Assembly: GCA_029961685.1 (NCBI GenBank)
Contig: JARWKL010000011.1
Span: 7,380,501 to 7,444,500, forward strand
Direction of reading: 5' to 3'
Source: Aristolochia californica
Taxonomy: Eukaryota > Streptophyta > Magnoliopsida > Piperales > Aristolochiaceae
Length of the DNA stretch: 64,000 nt
In this document: in pieces, positions 36,149 through 48,180 of the stretch
Layout: each line of letters starts with the position of its first letter
How positions within the stretch are numbered: the first letter of the stretch is position 1
Position numbers and translations under genes: made by a program
The notes under the pieces: model-generated
Database searches by the model: none
What the model was told of the DNA's origin: nothing
What the model saw: the letters and a program-made list of their open reading frames with translations, nothing else

Positions 36149-36259
36149 CAGTTGGAGGAGGAGGTCAACATAGCAGAGGATAGTATAGAGGATTGACCAA
36201 AGCTCTAATTGGTCCTCCTTTATACTATCCTCAGCCATGTTGACCTCCTCCTCCAACTG
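36149..36259. repeat. Inverted repeat with about 45-bp arms
   Basis: The left arm 36149-36192 starts CAGTTGGAGGAGGAGGTCAA; the right arm 36213-36259 ends with its complement TTGACCTCCTCCTCCAACTG. The arms match over nearly their full length with a few mismatches, and the loop is about 20 bp. In minus sense the right arm reads EQLEEEVNMAED, so it may come from a gag-like or coiled-coil coding stretch. Confidence 0.85.
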
Positions 36260-37265
36260 CTCCTTGAATCGCCAGAGTTGTTCAGATGAAGAGGAGGCGG
36301 TGTCGGTTCGCTTCCTCTTGATGAACTCATGCTGATCTCCTTGAGGTCAATCCGTGCTAGGCTCGTCTCATGAGCCTTCTACAAGTTCCTTGATCATTTC
36401 ACAATGTGCTACAAAGGAGGAGGCATCTTGAATCTCTCAAAGAGAAACATCTCTCCAAGTAAGGGTATAATTTTTTCCTTTCTTTTTATGCATTTGTGAA
36501 AGGTTCATCTAAAACATGTCAATCTAGATAGAAAGGTCTAACTATAGTTAGAATCTAGCAACAATCTCTTAGGGAGATTGATATTGTGTAAAGTTGTGTA
36601 TTGAGCTACATGTGGCCAAAGAGAGTTAGACTCTCTTTTGTAATTTTTCAGCTATTAGAGCACTAGGTAGAATTTTACACAATATTATAGTTCGTTTGCT
36701 ACTTAATGTGAAATAACACTTTACACAAATAACCGTTCTACCACAATGAAAATACAAGGAACTTTATAGTGATTCACAACCCAAACTTAGGTGGTTAATT
36801 CACACCTAGTATGTTTGCAATGCATAGCTGAATTTACTATGTCAACAACTAAAAGACATCTACATCAATAAGGACACAAATGATAATTGCCCATAAAGGG
36901 ACCAACAACAACTTACAAGTTTACCAAAGCCTAGATGTACAAAGAGATTTTCAACACCTCAACTACAACCACAAAGATTTTCCAAAGGAATTTAGTTAAA
37001 GGTTAGGTCTTATCTCCACCAGGTTTGACTTAGTACTTGCAAGGGTTACAATTTAATTCAATACAATGCCTCTTTGGCTGATTTTACAATGTAAAACAAC
37101 CATAAAAACTACACCTAATCTTATATGCCTAATCTATGTGGGAAGGAGTTCAATTATCCTTTTTATGATGATTTTAAAAATCAAAGCTCATATGTAAACT
37201 TAGGAATGGTTTTTAAATCAAGGGATTCTTTTCAAGCAACTCTAAGTTGAATCGAACAAGCTCAA

Positions 37266-37391
37266 TCAATGAAATCAATGAGTGATTTGACACTAAGATT
37301 GCACAAGTTCAACCAAACAAGACCAAGATCAATGAAATCAATGAGTGACTTGACACTAAGATTGCTCAAGTTCAACAAAACAAGACCAAGC
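37266..37391 (+). repeat. 63-bp tandem repeat, two copies
   Basis: TCAATGAAATCAATGAGTGA at 37266 recurs at 37329, each followed by TTGACACTAAGATTGC and CAAGTTCAAC. The copies are about 95% alike by eye. Confidence 0.85.
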
Positions 37392-38124
37392 ACATTCAAA
37401 AAGTTTCAAAGAACAAGCTCATGTTTACTTAGGTTTTAAAATGGAGCCCAATTGGCCTATCAATGTGTAAATGTCTCTCAAATAATTTTTTGTAGAATGT
37501 ACAAAATTATTTTAAAGTAAAAGAAGAATTATTGTAGCAAAAAATAGAGTTAAATGAAAACTAAATGTAAAGTATAAACACTGAAATGCTTAGCTCTTTC
37601 TAAAAGTGAGACAATAAACCCTTCAATTCTGAGATGCAAACTCTACAATTGATTTTGAAGCTAGGAAATCATCCTGAGCATGTTTTGGGTTCAACATTAT
37701 CTGTCACTTCCCCTAGATCAATTGATATTTATCCTTCTACCTCAAAACTTGATTGATAAAAGGCAACAAAATAGATTACCCTGTGTCCAGTTAATATATG
37801 AAATTACAAATACATAGCTTAGAAAGTAAATCTGAGTTTTTATGTTGTCAGGATCATCTGAGGTGCTCCAAACGAGCTTCTTTGAGTAGAAGAGTGAACA
37901 CCAGAGGGAAAAAACCTATTTACACATAACGTGTTCTGTAAAATTGCAGAAACTGTCCAGCAACATGTATTGGATAAGATCATTGAGGAAAACAGGAAAC
38001 CAGAGCAAAGTTGGAAATAAGCTGCAATTGCATGGTGGTCATACCTCAAGCCATAAAACTCAGAAAAAAGAAGAGTTTCATCTTCATGAAGCCTATAAAT
38101 AAAAGCTACCTACAAAGGCACAAG

Positions 38125-38160
38125 TTACAGTTTCCGTTGTCTTAATGTCATATACAAGCC
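38125..38160 (-). CDS. LUT1: LUT1-like cytochrome P450 (CYP97C), last exon
   Basis: On the minus strand an acceptor (TATTCTTGCAG) is followed by 12 codons reading GLYMTLRQRKL and a stop. This is the expected C-terminus after ...GATIHTTN in CYP97C enzymes. The upstream exon ends exactly on a codon boundary (ACC AAT then GT), so the two join in phase. The 9-kb intron between them (38161-47143) contains copia element E. CYP97C1 (LUT1) hydroxylates the epsilon ring of carotenoids in plastids on the way to lutein. The exon is short, but its match in phase, sequence and position makes chance unlikely. The 3' UTR should extend towards 37850; no clear polyadenylation signal was seen. Confidence 0.8.
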   Translation of the reverse strand, partial: GLYMTLRQRKL

Positions 38161-39545
38161 CTGCAAGAATACAACTTCTGTTAAAAAGATAAATTGATCG
38201 TAGATTCGATATTATATACGGAAAATGACTATCATGGCACGATCCAATATCTGGTTTGGTATTATCATTCCATTATAAATCAAATATAATATCACAATCA
38301 TGTCAATTTCACATATATGCTCTTTCTTGGGTAGCTGGAACCAAGACGAAGATAGTTTGCAATCCTGACAATTGCTAAATGAAAAAGAAAAATAACAACT
38401 ATTTATTCTTAACAATATCAAAAGTGAGTTACCCAAACATTAAAGAAACAAAGTGCACACTACCTACATAATTTCACAGTTACAGTTTTCCTCATCTATA
38501 AAACCATTGCAGTGCTTCCGGTCTGTGCAAAACTCTTAACAGGGGAAATTTCTCTATAAATATTTTCAGGAAGTAAAATGCCAAAATACACTTGACAAAG
38601 AAAAAGAACTTGTAAATGTCGCCACATGGACTAAAATGTCAACATTATACCATAACCTCATGCTCATGTTTTCACTGCATGAATTTCTAGAAAATCCTAG
38701 CAGATTTAAAAACACTACGAACTCCAGGAATGGAACTATTAAAGATGATAACTGTTAAAATACCAGTTCAGAGGTATTTTGGTCATTTCACATACACAGA
38801 TTATTCTCAGTTTAGTCTTATTAGATAGATGCCTTCATTCAGTTCCGAGTTGTATCTTATGAGGTATAGTTAATTTTGCAACTAATGGCATTTTTGTCCG
38901 TTTATATAAATATCATTTATGTGAGTAATTACAAGAGGGGAGCTCGTGCTTTCAGGCATGCACTCCAATGCAGCCATTCTCAATGTCTCTCAATTTCTTT
39001 CATCTCTTTCTCTCAAATCTTCTCTAGTTTATTTCTTTTCAAGGTATCAGAGCTATAAAAGACCAATGGGTAGAAGTTCCACAAATCTGAGCCTCTCTTA
39101 ACTCTATTGAAGGTACTCCAAGAAATTTCTGAATTGGTCAGTTAAAAATCAAATGTTATTCCTTTTCTTCCTGCCATAACCTCTTTGGTAGATGGCCTAT
39201 GCAATTGAGTAGCCCTTATGTTCTACTGCCCTAGAAGGGTCCCTACTTGAAGCCCTAGAGGTATATCTACCTGTGCACCCCCATCCAAGACATGTGTCAT
39301 CCTGTTTGCCTGCGTCATCCTACTTGCAGCATGTGTAATTGATTTCTCTCAAGCCTATGTGCTGATTTGAAAGTTGATTGAGCATTGCTGACTGAATTGT
39401 GTTTTTGGAGGTGGAGTTTTTGCCCTAATTTCGAAATTGTGGAGCCCACTTGACCTGCACATGTTGAAATTTATCTGGATACTTGTCTGTTGAGTTTAAA
39501 GAGCATCTCTTTGAATAGAATTGTGGATTTTTATTGTGTGAATTC

Positions 39546-40460
39546 ATGGCAGAATCTAGTGCACCTACTCCTGCCCTTCAACCTATTGAGAATTCAGACA
39601 GTAGAAATTCTCAACATTTCCAGATTACATCCATTAGATTGAATGGATCCAATTACATGAATTGGTCAAGGTCAATACTTATGTTCTTGAAGGCTAGAAA
39701 GATGGCTATGTATATTAGAGATGATCCTCTTTTTCTTATGAGTGAAGATTGGGAAGCTGAAGATAACTAAGTCATGGCTTGGTTGGTGACTAGTACCAAG
39801 TCATGTTTTAGTGACCAGATCTTGAACTGTGGGACAGCCAAGGAGATGTGGACGATGCTGGCCACTATTTAGTATCAGGAGAGCAACTTGTCTTGCATTT
39901 ATAAGTTATATGTTCGATACTTCAACATGAAGAGGAGTCACAGATCACTTAATCATTACTTTACAAAGATGAGGAGTCTTCCTCAGAAGATCAGTACGTT
40001 CCATTCCTTCACTATGAGTGTAGAAAGAGAAAAATCAGATTCAGGTTGCAAAGTTTTTAGGACTGGGAACTAAATATAATACTATTAGGACCCAATTGTT
40101 GGACAATGATGATGTAACCACTTTAGAACAAGCCTTTAACAGAGTTATTTGAGTAGGAGTTGTAGTTGGTAAATCTGAAAAGGATAACAAGATGTCAGCT
40201 GCAACTGCACTCAATCTTCATTCATCATTCAGTAAGTCTGAGGGTAGAGGCTGAGGTAACAGTAGTAGTGGTCGAGGGAGAGATTTCTCTACATGTGGCC
40301 ATGGTCGGAATGATAAAGGGGATCGGAAATGCATTCACTGTGGTTAATCACACCATTCTTATGACAAATGGTGGGAGAAATTTTGTAAGGCCCACTGGAA
40401 ACTCCACAATCACAGATAGGGATCCTACCTCCTACTCTGGTCCACAAAATGAGATTCAGT
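39546..40460 (+). pseudogene. gag region of copia E (broken)
   Basis: ATG 39546 opens MAESSAPTPALQPI..., then FQITSIRLNGSNYMNWSRS (DUF4219-like start), a stop at 39768, then a UBN2-type core (CGTAKEMWTMLATI, LYVRYFNMKRSHRSLNHYF) and a zinc knuckle phrase RKCIHCG...SHHSYDK near 40325-40365. Several stops and frameshifts split it. The copia gag forms the particle shell, and the knuckle binds element RNA. Confidence 0.8.
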
Positions 40461-40733
40461 AGCTACTACAAAGACTTAGTCAATTGACCACTACATCTAC
40501 CACCTCATCTACAGTTGAACCTGATCCATCTTCCTCAATGATTGCCACAATGGTAAGCACAGATATGCCAAGCACTGCATGTGCCCCATTCTCCTTCCTA
40601 AAATCATAGATTCAAGGACCTCTTCTCATATGTCAGGTATGTTCTCCCTGTTTCAGTTTATTCATCATTCTCACCCATATCGCTAAGTTACTTTAGTTGA
40701 TGGTTCCATCCCCCGAATTTAGGGCGAGGGTAT

Positions 40734-43700
40734 TGTTGAAACTTAAGATTCCATGATGTATATCACAATAGAAGAGAATTAAGGGGTAAGAAGAAAAAGA
40801 AGAAGAGTTGTGGAGAGAGGGTTTTAGAAGGAGAAGAGGAAGAGTGACAAATTTGGAAAAAAAAGGAGGCAAAATAGGGTAATGGACTTATCCAAACCCT
40901 CCCCCTTAAGTTGTATTTATAGTTATCAAAAGTACTAATATTACATCAATACCTTTCACCCTAGTAAGAGTGAATAAGAGACATAAATCATAAACTAATT
41001 ACATCAATACCATCTTTATGAGATGACTCTTTATTTACCATCATGCCACCACTGTGTGGGCTTGTGGGCATTTTCCTTGGTATGTGGGCTTGAGCCCATC
41101 TTTCACACACTTGGACGTGTGGGTTTGGGCCCATCTTCCAACACTCCCCCTCAAGCTGGGGGTAAGAGAACATCATGAATACCCAGCTTGCTGCAAATGG
41201 TGTATAGGATCTTCTCATATAAAGTGGCAATTCACCATATCTTCCAACACTCCCCCTCAAACTGGTGATCTCTTTGTTCTTTTCCAAGAAACCCAGGTGG
41301 CATAATATAAGAGAGAGTAAAATCACTCCTAGCCGTAAGACATCACTCCATACTCCAGTCAAATGGTCATAGTCAAAAATACTTTCCGCTCAATTTCACA
41401 TGCAAAAAAGTAGCCCTACTGTGGGGCACAAAGTTTACCCATAGCTTAAAAAACACCTCATGCGTGAATAATAGACTTGACTCACACTGGATGTTGAGCA
41501 CACTCATATCCTCTATAGGTAATGGGTCTACAAGCATTGCTCAAAAGTGTAGTAATAAACTCCTCCATCATGGTCTCCCAACACAAGACACCGACTCTCA
41601 AATGGTAGGAGTCAAACTGCCAAATATGGGGGTAATGGGGAATCACTGGAAGATAATATGTTGGGGTCACCATGTGCTTTCTTCTTCATTAAAATAACCA
41701 ATGTTGACAACGATCAACAACTAAAAAGTTCATCCTCAATAATAATATCTCAGTCAAAGAGACATAATAGCAGTAGCGGTAATGAGGCAATGCCCAAATA
41801 ACACATACCAAATAGGCAGTTATATAGCACCGGATAACCAATAGGTAGTAAAAATCTTTTTTTTTTTTTTTTAATGAGTAAAAGTCTTTAAGAGCAATAA
41901 GGACACATAAGATAATCTATAGCAAGTCCATCCTTGAATAAGGAAGCTATGCACCAAGTAATAAGTTGAGGATAATCCAAGGTAATAATCAAGTCGGAGT
42001 CAAACCGGTGGCAGATAGTAGCTTTGACAGTGAGTAAGTAAATCAAGTCGAGTCATAGATTGCCAATAATAAGTTGAACCAAGTGTTGTTAGATAATCAA
42101 TAAATCAAACAATCTCCAATGTGCTCATCCTTCATACTTCTCCTTATATTCTCCCCCTCAAGCTGGGAGATAATGTCAATGATCCCAACTTGAAGTCAAC
42201 AAATATTTTGTAAGCTCAAGTGTTAATCCACCTCTTGTATGATCAAGGAAAAGAAGACTAGTATCAACAACTTCACTAGCTCAAATATTGTAAACCATGT
42301 AACTCAAGCTAAGCCAAATATTTCAATATTTTCTTGCCTGAATTTTTTAAGCAATGATACAAATCAAATTCTTTGTAATCTTTCAAAATACCAACAAAAT
42401 CTCACAAAATACATGGCTAGAAAAATCTTCTAAGTAAGGTAGTTTCCTCCTTCAATTGGTGCCAACTTAGCAATCAAAGAAGACATATTTCCTTGCCTTT
42501 TTTTCTCTCTTGAAATCTTTAGGCAAGGCAATCTTTGACAAATAAATCAAGGAAAGTTTCTGAAAATAAGATGATCTTCTAAAGATTCTTTCCAGATATT
42601 GTTAGTTAACAAGCAAAAACTCTCCAATTGTAGATCATGAGATATTTTCCTGATATTATTGATTAATAACAGCAACTCAAAAAGTGAAGCAAAAGATTCG
42701 GCTTAAATCCGGATTTTCGCATGCAATAGTATACCAACATGACCTTTGATTCTTCAATGTAAATATCTCTTTAAATATAGATCAGATTGATGAAATTTTC
42801 CCCTTCTGAAACTAGACTTAAATATCTTTCAACCAAGTATAACTTCTCTTCATAAAATATACTTCTTTTGAGATAAATAATCTGATAGATTTCGAACTCT
42901 ATAATCTGGCCGAACAGAGTACTCTTTCTTCTTTGGTCAGCATGACCATTTGACTCTTCCGTGATTGATTTCTCCATCTATAAAACTCAGAATGAGAATT
43001 AGTTGAATAGGTAAGAAAATATATTTACAGATCTTTCTTTTGATATATAATTTTTCATATAAAGTCTCGTTCTTGATGGCATAAAACGGCTCAAAAGTTG
43101 AAGTTTTCAATTGTTGCATGAAACTTTTCTGCTATTTTACCTTTGCTGCTTTAGATGTCGATTTCTTTTTTTCTAGAAAAATCTGATTTTAACGACTCTT
43201 TTTGAGTTGGAAACTAGACTCAAATAGCTTTCCAACGCTATATAATTTTCTATGTGAAAAATACGGCAAGAGAGAAACATCCAATGAAATATAGACATTG
43301 AGAAATAAGACTTAAAGGAAAAAAGAGAAACTCCTCTTTTTTCTTTTTCTTTTTCATCTTCTTCTTCTTCCTCCCTTTCTTCTCCATCTTCTTCTCCTTT
43401 TACTTCTCATATAATTTTCCGCTCTGATAACATGTTGAAACTTAGGATTCTATGATGTATAATCACTATAAAAGAGGATTAATGAGTGAGAAGAAGAAAA
43501 AGAGTTGTGGAGAGAAAGTTTTAGGAGGAGAAGAAGAAGAGTGACGAATTTGGAGAAAAGAGGAGGAAGAATAGGATAATGGACTTATCCAAACCCTCCC
43601 CCTTAAGTTGTATTTATAGGTATCAAAAATACTAATATTACAAGAATACCCTTCACCCTAATATGAGTTAATAAGAGATATAAATCATAAACTAATTACA

Positions 43701-43845
43701 TTAGTGTCACTTTTTATTTACCATCATGCCACCATTGTGTGGACCTATGGGTCTTCTCCTTAGTTTGTGGGCTTGAGCCCATCTTCCACACACTTGGATG
43801 TGTGGGCCTTCGTTGGTCATGTGGGTTTGGGCCCATCTTCCAACA
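40734..43845 (-). mobile_element. Non-autonomous LTR element B2 nested in copia E
   Basis: LTRs at 40734-41143 (3', 410 bp) and 43433-43845 (5', 413 bp). In minus sense they start TGTTGGAAGATGGGCCCAAA and end like B1 (...TTTCAACA). The primer site (minus TGTTATCAGAGCGG) is at 43421-43432 and the purine tract (plus CTCCCCCTCAAGCTGGGG) at 41144-41161, with a second tract-plus-LTR-start copy about 110 bp further in. The internal 2.3 kb has no coding signal. The flanks GGTAT and AGTAC differ by two transitions, a decayed target duplication. The host copia phrase GEG... on the left continues as SVLFVLNFPINLLF on the right. Confidence 0.88.
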
Positions 43846-46680
43846 AGTACTATACATACAAGCTCTTAGATGTCCTTGATCTCGGTTCTCTTTGTTCTAA
43901 ACTTTCCTATTAACCTCCTATTTGTGAGCAATATAACTAATTCTTTAAATTGTTCAATAACTTTTCTCCCACGTCTTGTGTTTTTTAGGACTTGCAGAAG
44001 AAGAGGACGATTGGTTCTGGGCATGAGAAGGAAGAGTTCCATCTGTTTGATGATGTTTCTATTCCCAAAGGTACGGCGCTTACCACTGAAGACTCCCCAT
44101 GCTTATGGCACCTATGTTTGGGGCATCCATCCCCAATCAAGTTATGTCAATATTTCCAATCTTTTCCATCTGATATCTCCTTTGAGTGTGAGTCCTGTCA
44201 ACTAGGGAAACATCGTCGAGCTTGTTTCCTTGTTATTACTAGTTGTATTTCTCGTATGTTTGAATTAGTACAACCTAATGTATGGGTTCCATGTCGGATT
44301 CCTAGCCCATTTGATGTCAAGTATTTTATTTCTTTTGTAGATGATTTCGGTCATGTTACTTGGGGGTATCTCCTATGGGAGAAAACCATATTATTTAATG
44401 TATTCTTGATTTTTTAAGGAAATAAATAATCATTTTGATGCTTGTATTCATATTTTCCATACTAATAATGGACTAGAGTATTTCAATAAAAAAATTGCAT
44501 CTTTCTGTGCTTCACAAGGTATTACTCATTAGCTATATTGCATCTATTCTCGCCAACAAAATGGGGTTTTTGAACACAAAACAGATATCTTCTTGCAGTT
44601 ACTCGGACTTTACTATTACACATGAATTTTCCAAAATCTTTTTGGCGAAATGAAGTATTAACTTCATGTTAATTAATCGTATGTCTTCATTTGTTGTGTG
44701 GTCATATTTCGATGCAAGTTTTAAAATCTTACTGCAATTGTTTGATGTTCTTCCTCAGATCTTTGGATGTACATGTTTTGTGCATTTTTTTTGTTATTCT
44801 TCAGATAAACTGTCCCTTCGATTTGTTAAGCGTATTTTTCTGGGGTATTCACATAATAAAAAAGGGTATCAATGTTATTATTTTATTCGACGTAAAACAT
44901 ATGTGTCTTCTGATATAATATTCTTTGAGCATTCTCCATATTTTCCATCTTCTGTTGAGTCTCCTTCGTCTTCTAGTGCTTCTATGGATAGTCTTGTTCC
45001 TATAACAATTTTGGATACACCAGTCACAAGTCCTTCACCTCTTCAAATCTACAATCAATGCCCTCACCATGTGTTGACATAACCTATAAGCTCTCTCCAT
45101 CAGACCAGCCACCTTCCTCCTTGCTTGCAGAACCAGCTCCTTCTGATTTGGATTTACCTATAAGCCTCCAAAAAGGTAAACGGTCATGTACCTCTCATCC
45201 CACTTCACAATATGTGTCCTTTGATTTTTATCCCCATCCCATTAGTCATTTGTCATGTCTTTGTATACGCCCATTGATCCTCATTCAATGCAGAATGTTT
45301 TGTGTTTGCCTGAGTGAAAATAAGCTATGAATGATGAGATGAGTGCCTTGATATCTAAGAAAAAGTGGAGTCTCTATGATCCACCTGCAGGGGCAGCTAT
45401 TGTGGGGTGTCGTTGAGTGTATACCATCAAGTATAAAATTGATGAAATTATTGAATGGTAAAAGCAAAATTGGTGGGAAAGGAGTATTCACAAACTATTG
45501 TTGATGTATTTGAGACTCTCCTATGGCAATCAATAAAGGTGGCAACTTTTTCAACTGGATGTGAAAAATGTCTTCTCATATGGTGATTTAAAAGAAGAGG
45601 TATATATGGAGCATCTTGGGTATGTTTCTCAAGGAGAGACGGGGAAGGTATGCTGGTTAAAGAAGGCTATCTATGGAATTAAAAAAAGTCCAAGGCATAG
45701 TTTGAAAAGTTTAACAATGTTGTGAGGCAATTTTGCTTCTATAGAAGTCATTGTGATCATTCTACATTCATGCTTAACAGGAAGATTGCAATGGTTGTAT
45801 TGGTTATATATGTTGATGGTATTATATAGTCCAGGGATGATTTGGAAGCAATTGAACAAGTAAACAAAGATTTGACCGCTCTCTTCTAAACAAAAGATTT
45901 GGGAACCTGAAGTACTTCCCTGGCATTGAAGTTGCTCGCATTAAGCAAGGTATTGTTTTCTCTCAGAGAAAGTATATATTGGATATGCAGCAAGAATATG
46001 GTCTATTAGGTGCAAAATTAGCAGACACGTCGATGGAGATCAGCACTAATCTTCATGACACTCAAAGGCCGATATATCTTGTGGGAATTGTTAGTTAGTT
46101 CATCAAAAGCCCAAAGAAAGTACACCTAGAAGCTGCCTAGAGAATTTTGAAATACTTGAAGGGTGCTCTGGAAAAGGTTTGTTGATTACTCGTAATAACC
46201 AAATGAATGTGGTGGGTTATTTTGATGCAAGTTATGTTGGATTTAAGATGGATAGAAGATCTATTTCTGCCTATTGCTTTGTAGGGGGTAACTTAGTAAG
46301 TTTTGAAAACAAGAAATAGACAGTTGTGGCTAAATCCAATGCAGAAGTTGATATAGGGCAATGGCCCATACAAATAGTGAGCTTATGTGGGTTAAATTTG
46401 TTCTTCTTGTGTTTGGGTTTTGTAATCCAGAACCTATGGTTATGAAGTGTGACAATCAGGCTACTATTTTCATTGCAAGTAATCCAGTATTCCACAAGAT
46501 AACTAAACATATAGAATTTAATTGTCATTTTACCAAAGATGCAGTTATGCAAGGAGGCAGTTGGCCCATATGTGAAGTCGTCAAACCAAGTAAGAAATGT
46601 GTTTAGAAAGTCACTGGGAAGATGTGAACACTTGATATTTTGTGTCAAACTGAAATTGTTTGATATTTACTCCCCAGCTT
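43846..46680 (+). pseudogene. pol region of copia E (protease end to RNase H, broken)
   Basis: In order: protease tail and GAG-pre-integrase (LWHLCLGHPSPIKLCQYF with ECESCQLGKHRR, giving the H...H...C-x2-C zinc site, about 44090-44220); integrase core fragments (FVDDFGHVTW near 44335); a linker rich in Ser and Pro; RT pieces (QLDVKN...GDLKEEVYMEHLGYV, YGIKKSPR, VIYVDGII) at 45540-45830; and RNase H (YFDASYVGFKMDRRS, CDNQATIFIASNPVFH) at 46215-46500. Many stops and shifts are present, so no functional polyprotein is possible. The RT motif is YVDG, as in element F. Confidence 0.85.
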
Positions 46681-47143
46681 GAAGAGGAGAGTTAAAATAC
46701 CAATTCAGGGAGTTTTTTTTTAATTTAACATACACAGATTATTCTCAGCTTAATCTTATTAGATAGATGCCTTCATTCAGTACTTATGTTTCAAGTTTCA
46801 TTTAATCTAAGTTGAATTGTATGATGTTATAGTAGATTTTGTAACTAGGGGATAAATATGACTTAAATGAGTAAGTAAAAGAAGGGAGCTCATGCTTTTC
46901 AGGCACACACTCCAACGCAGCTTTGGCTGCTTCTCCCTTTCTCAGTTTCTCTCAATTTCTTCCCTCTCTTTCTCTCAAACCTTCTCTAGTTTTTCTTTTC
47001 TATAACAATAAGCAAAATAGAGATCAAAAGACATTGAAGGATATTAAGTTCTTCATAAAATCACCATAGAATAATATCCATGCACATGGGGTGGGTCTTG
47101 AAATCCACATCAGTGATTGCATTTAGGAGTTCTAAGTGCTTAC

Positions 47144-47306
47144 ATTGGTTGTATGAATAGTAGCTCCAGTCGTCATGCGAATGTCTTGCTCAGCGACAAG
47201 CTCGAAATTCAAATGTTGTAAAAAAATTGCAAGTGATACAACTGCTTCCAGCATGGCAAACTGATCACCCACACATTTACGGGGTCCTCCACTGAAAGGG
47301 ATGAAT
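47144..47306 (-). CDS. LUT1: LUT1-like cytochrome P450 (CYP97C), penultimate exon
   Basis: The minus-strand exon is bounded by an acceptor (TTTTTATGTAG) and a donor (GTAAGC). It reads [39 protein letters not shown] and [18 protein letters not shown] is the P450 haem-binding motif with the axial cysteine intact. The combination with NETNTDF in the previous exon and GLYM in the next fits CYP97C (carotenoid epsilon-hydroxylase) better than CYP97A or CYP97B. It joins the neighbouring exons in phase with no stops, so the gene may be functional, although the 5' exons are not seen in this window. Confidence 0.93.
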
Positions 47307-47424
47307 CTACATAAAAATTTCACAACTTAAAATCTGATACAAAAAATATAAAACATATATATTTTGTGGTGTACACACAAATACATGTTGACAGAGAGAG
47401 AGAGCTTTGCTGATGAAACCATAC

Positions 47425-47507
47425 CTGAAATCAGTATTTGTCTCATTTGGCACTGGTCTGTCCAGGTCAAACCTCTCTGGAATGAACTCTTCCGCTCTCT
47501 CCCATAC
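47425..47507 (-). CDS. LUT1: LUT1-like cytochrome P450 (CYP97C), antepenultimate exon
   Basis: The minus strand reads [20 protein letters not shown] then NETNTDFR, with a donor GTATGG after DFR (split codon AG|A). EEFIPERF carries the P450 PERF motif that packs against the haem region. The upstream boundary is uncertain: an AG just before GTATGGGAG (47508) would start the exon at VW, while TACTGTTAG at 47522 would add about 14 bases. No earlier LUT1 exon was found to its right; that side fills with retroelements to the window end, so the remaining exons either lie beyond a very large intron or are lost. Confidence 0.88.
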
Positions 47508-47521
47508 CTTCACAGCACAAT

Positions 47522-48180
47522 CTAACAGTAAGATAAAAAAGCAGAAACTGAAGAAAACATATGGCATACTTCAGAAAAAAATAAATGGATAGGGAAACAT
47601 TTAACTATATAGTCTCTGTAAAATCTGTCATTGAGTCATTGAACTGCCTCTGTGTTTATAAACTTGAGAAGTAACAAGAACAAGTCAATGACTGCTTCCT
47701 GTGAGTTAAAAATTTTTGGGATGTGTTTCTCTCCAAGATCTTGTTGTAGGAAATCTGTTTACTTCAATATTGTCTTTGTATTTCCTGAAATTTCACAATT
47801 TAAAAGAAATGGTCAATAGCAATTTGAACCTGATTATCTTGCAAGAGAGGTAGCAACTGCAAGAGAAGGAACCAACAGGGATGAAAGGCAATCGGCAGGC
47901 AGGGCTCTAGAGTGGCTTGCCAGACATCATGACTCCTAGAGAGCAACCAGTATGCTGAGTGGAGAAATGTCCTTATCTTCAGAGTGTCTACATCGGGAAT
48001 CAAGAAGAATCTCAGACAGGGATGCGGCAGGGAAAGGTTGGCAGTCCATAAGAGATGACTGGTGAAACTCAATTAGGTCTATCGAAGAGCAGTGAGAATG
48101 GATCTGATATAATTGACACTCTCAGTTACCACGAAATGAGGTGATTGAGAGATCGTATCAAAGATTTATCAGTATTTTGT
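47522..48180. other. LUT1 intron or flank, nothing else recognised
   Basis: No upstream P450 exon can be read here on the minus strand. A minus frame at 47800-48072 has no family match. The copia fragment begins about 48200-48400. Confidence 0.4.

Larger units (their letters stand above)
38753..47007 (+). mobile_element. Ty1/copia retrotransposon E in the last LUT1 intron
   Basis: The 5' LTR at 38753-39042 starts TGTTAAAATACCAGTTCAG; the 3' LTR at 46690-47007 starts AGTTAAAATACCAATTCAG. Both share the 'agattattctcag', 'agatagatgccttcattcag' and 'cttctctagttt' blocks. The 3' LTR follows the purine tract CCCAGCTTGAAGAGGAG. The primer site GGTATCAGAGCT is at 39043. The flanks are ATAAC and ATAAG, a near-perfect 5-bp duplication. 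Coding order on the plus strand is gag, zinc knuckle, protease, GAG-pre-integrase, integrase, RT, RNase H, all degenerate. Non-autonomous element B2 (40734-43845) interrupts the protease region. It lies in opposite orientation to the host gene. Confidence 0.9.

Noticed and set aside
37840..38049. Minus frame near the LUT1 stop considered as an extra P450 exon
   Set aside because: It has no P450 sequence, and the terminal exon with its stop is at 38125-38160; this is probably 3' UTR.
47800..48072. 90-codon minus frame considered as an upstream LUT1 exon
   Set aside because: No CYP97 motif is present and it does not fit the expected residues before VWERAEE.
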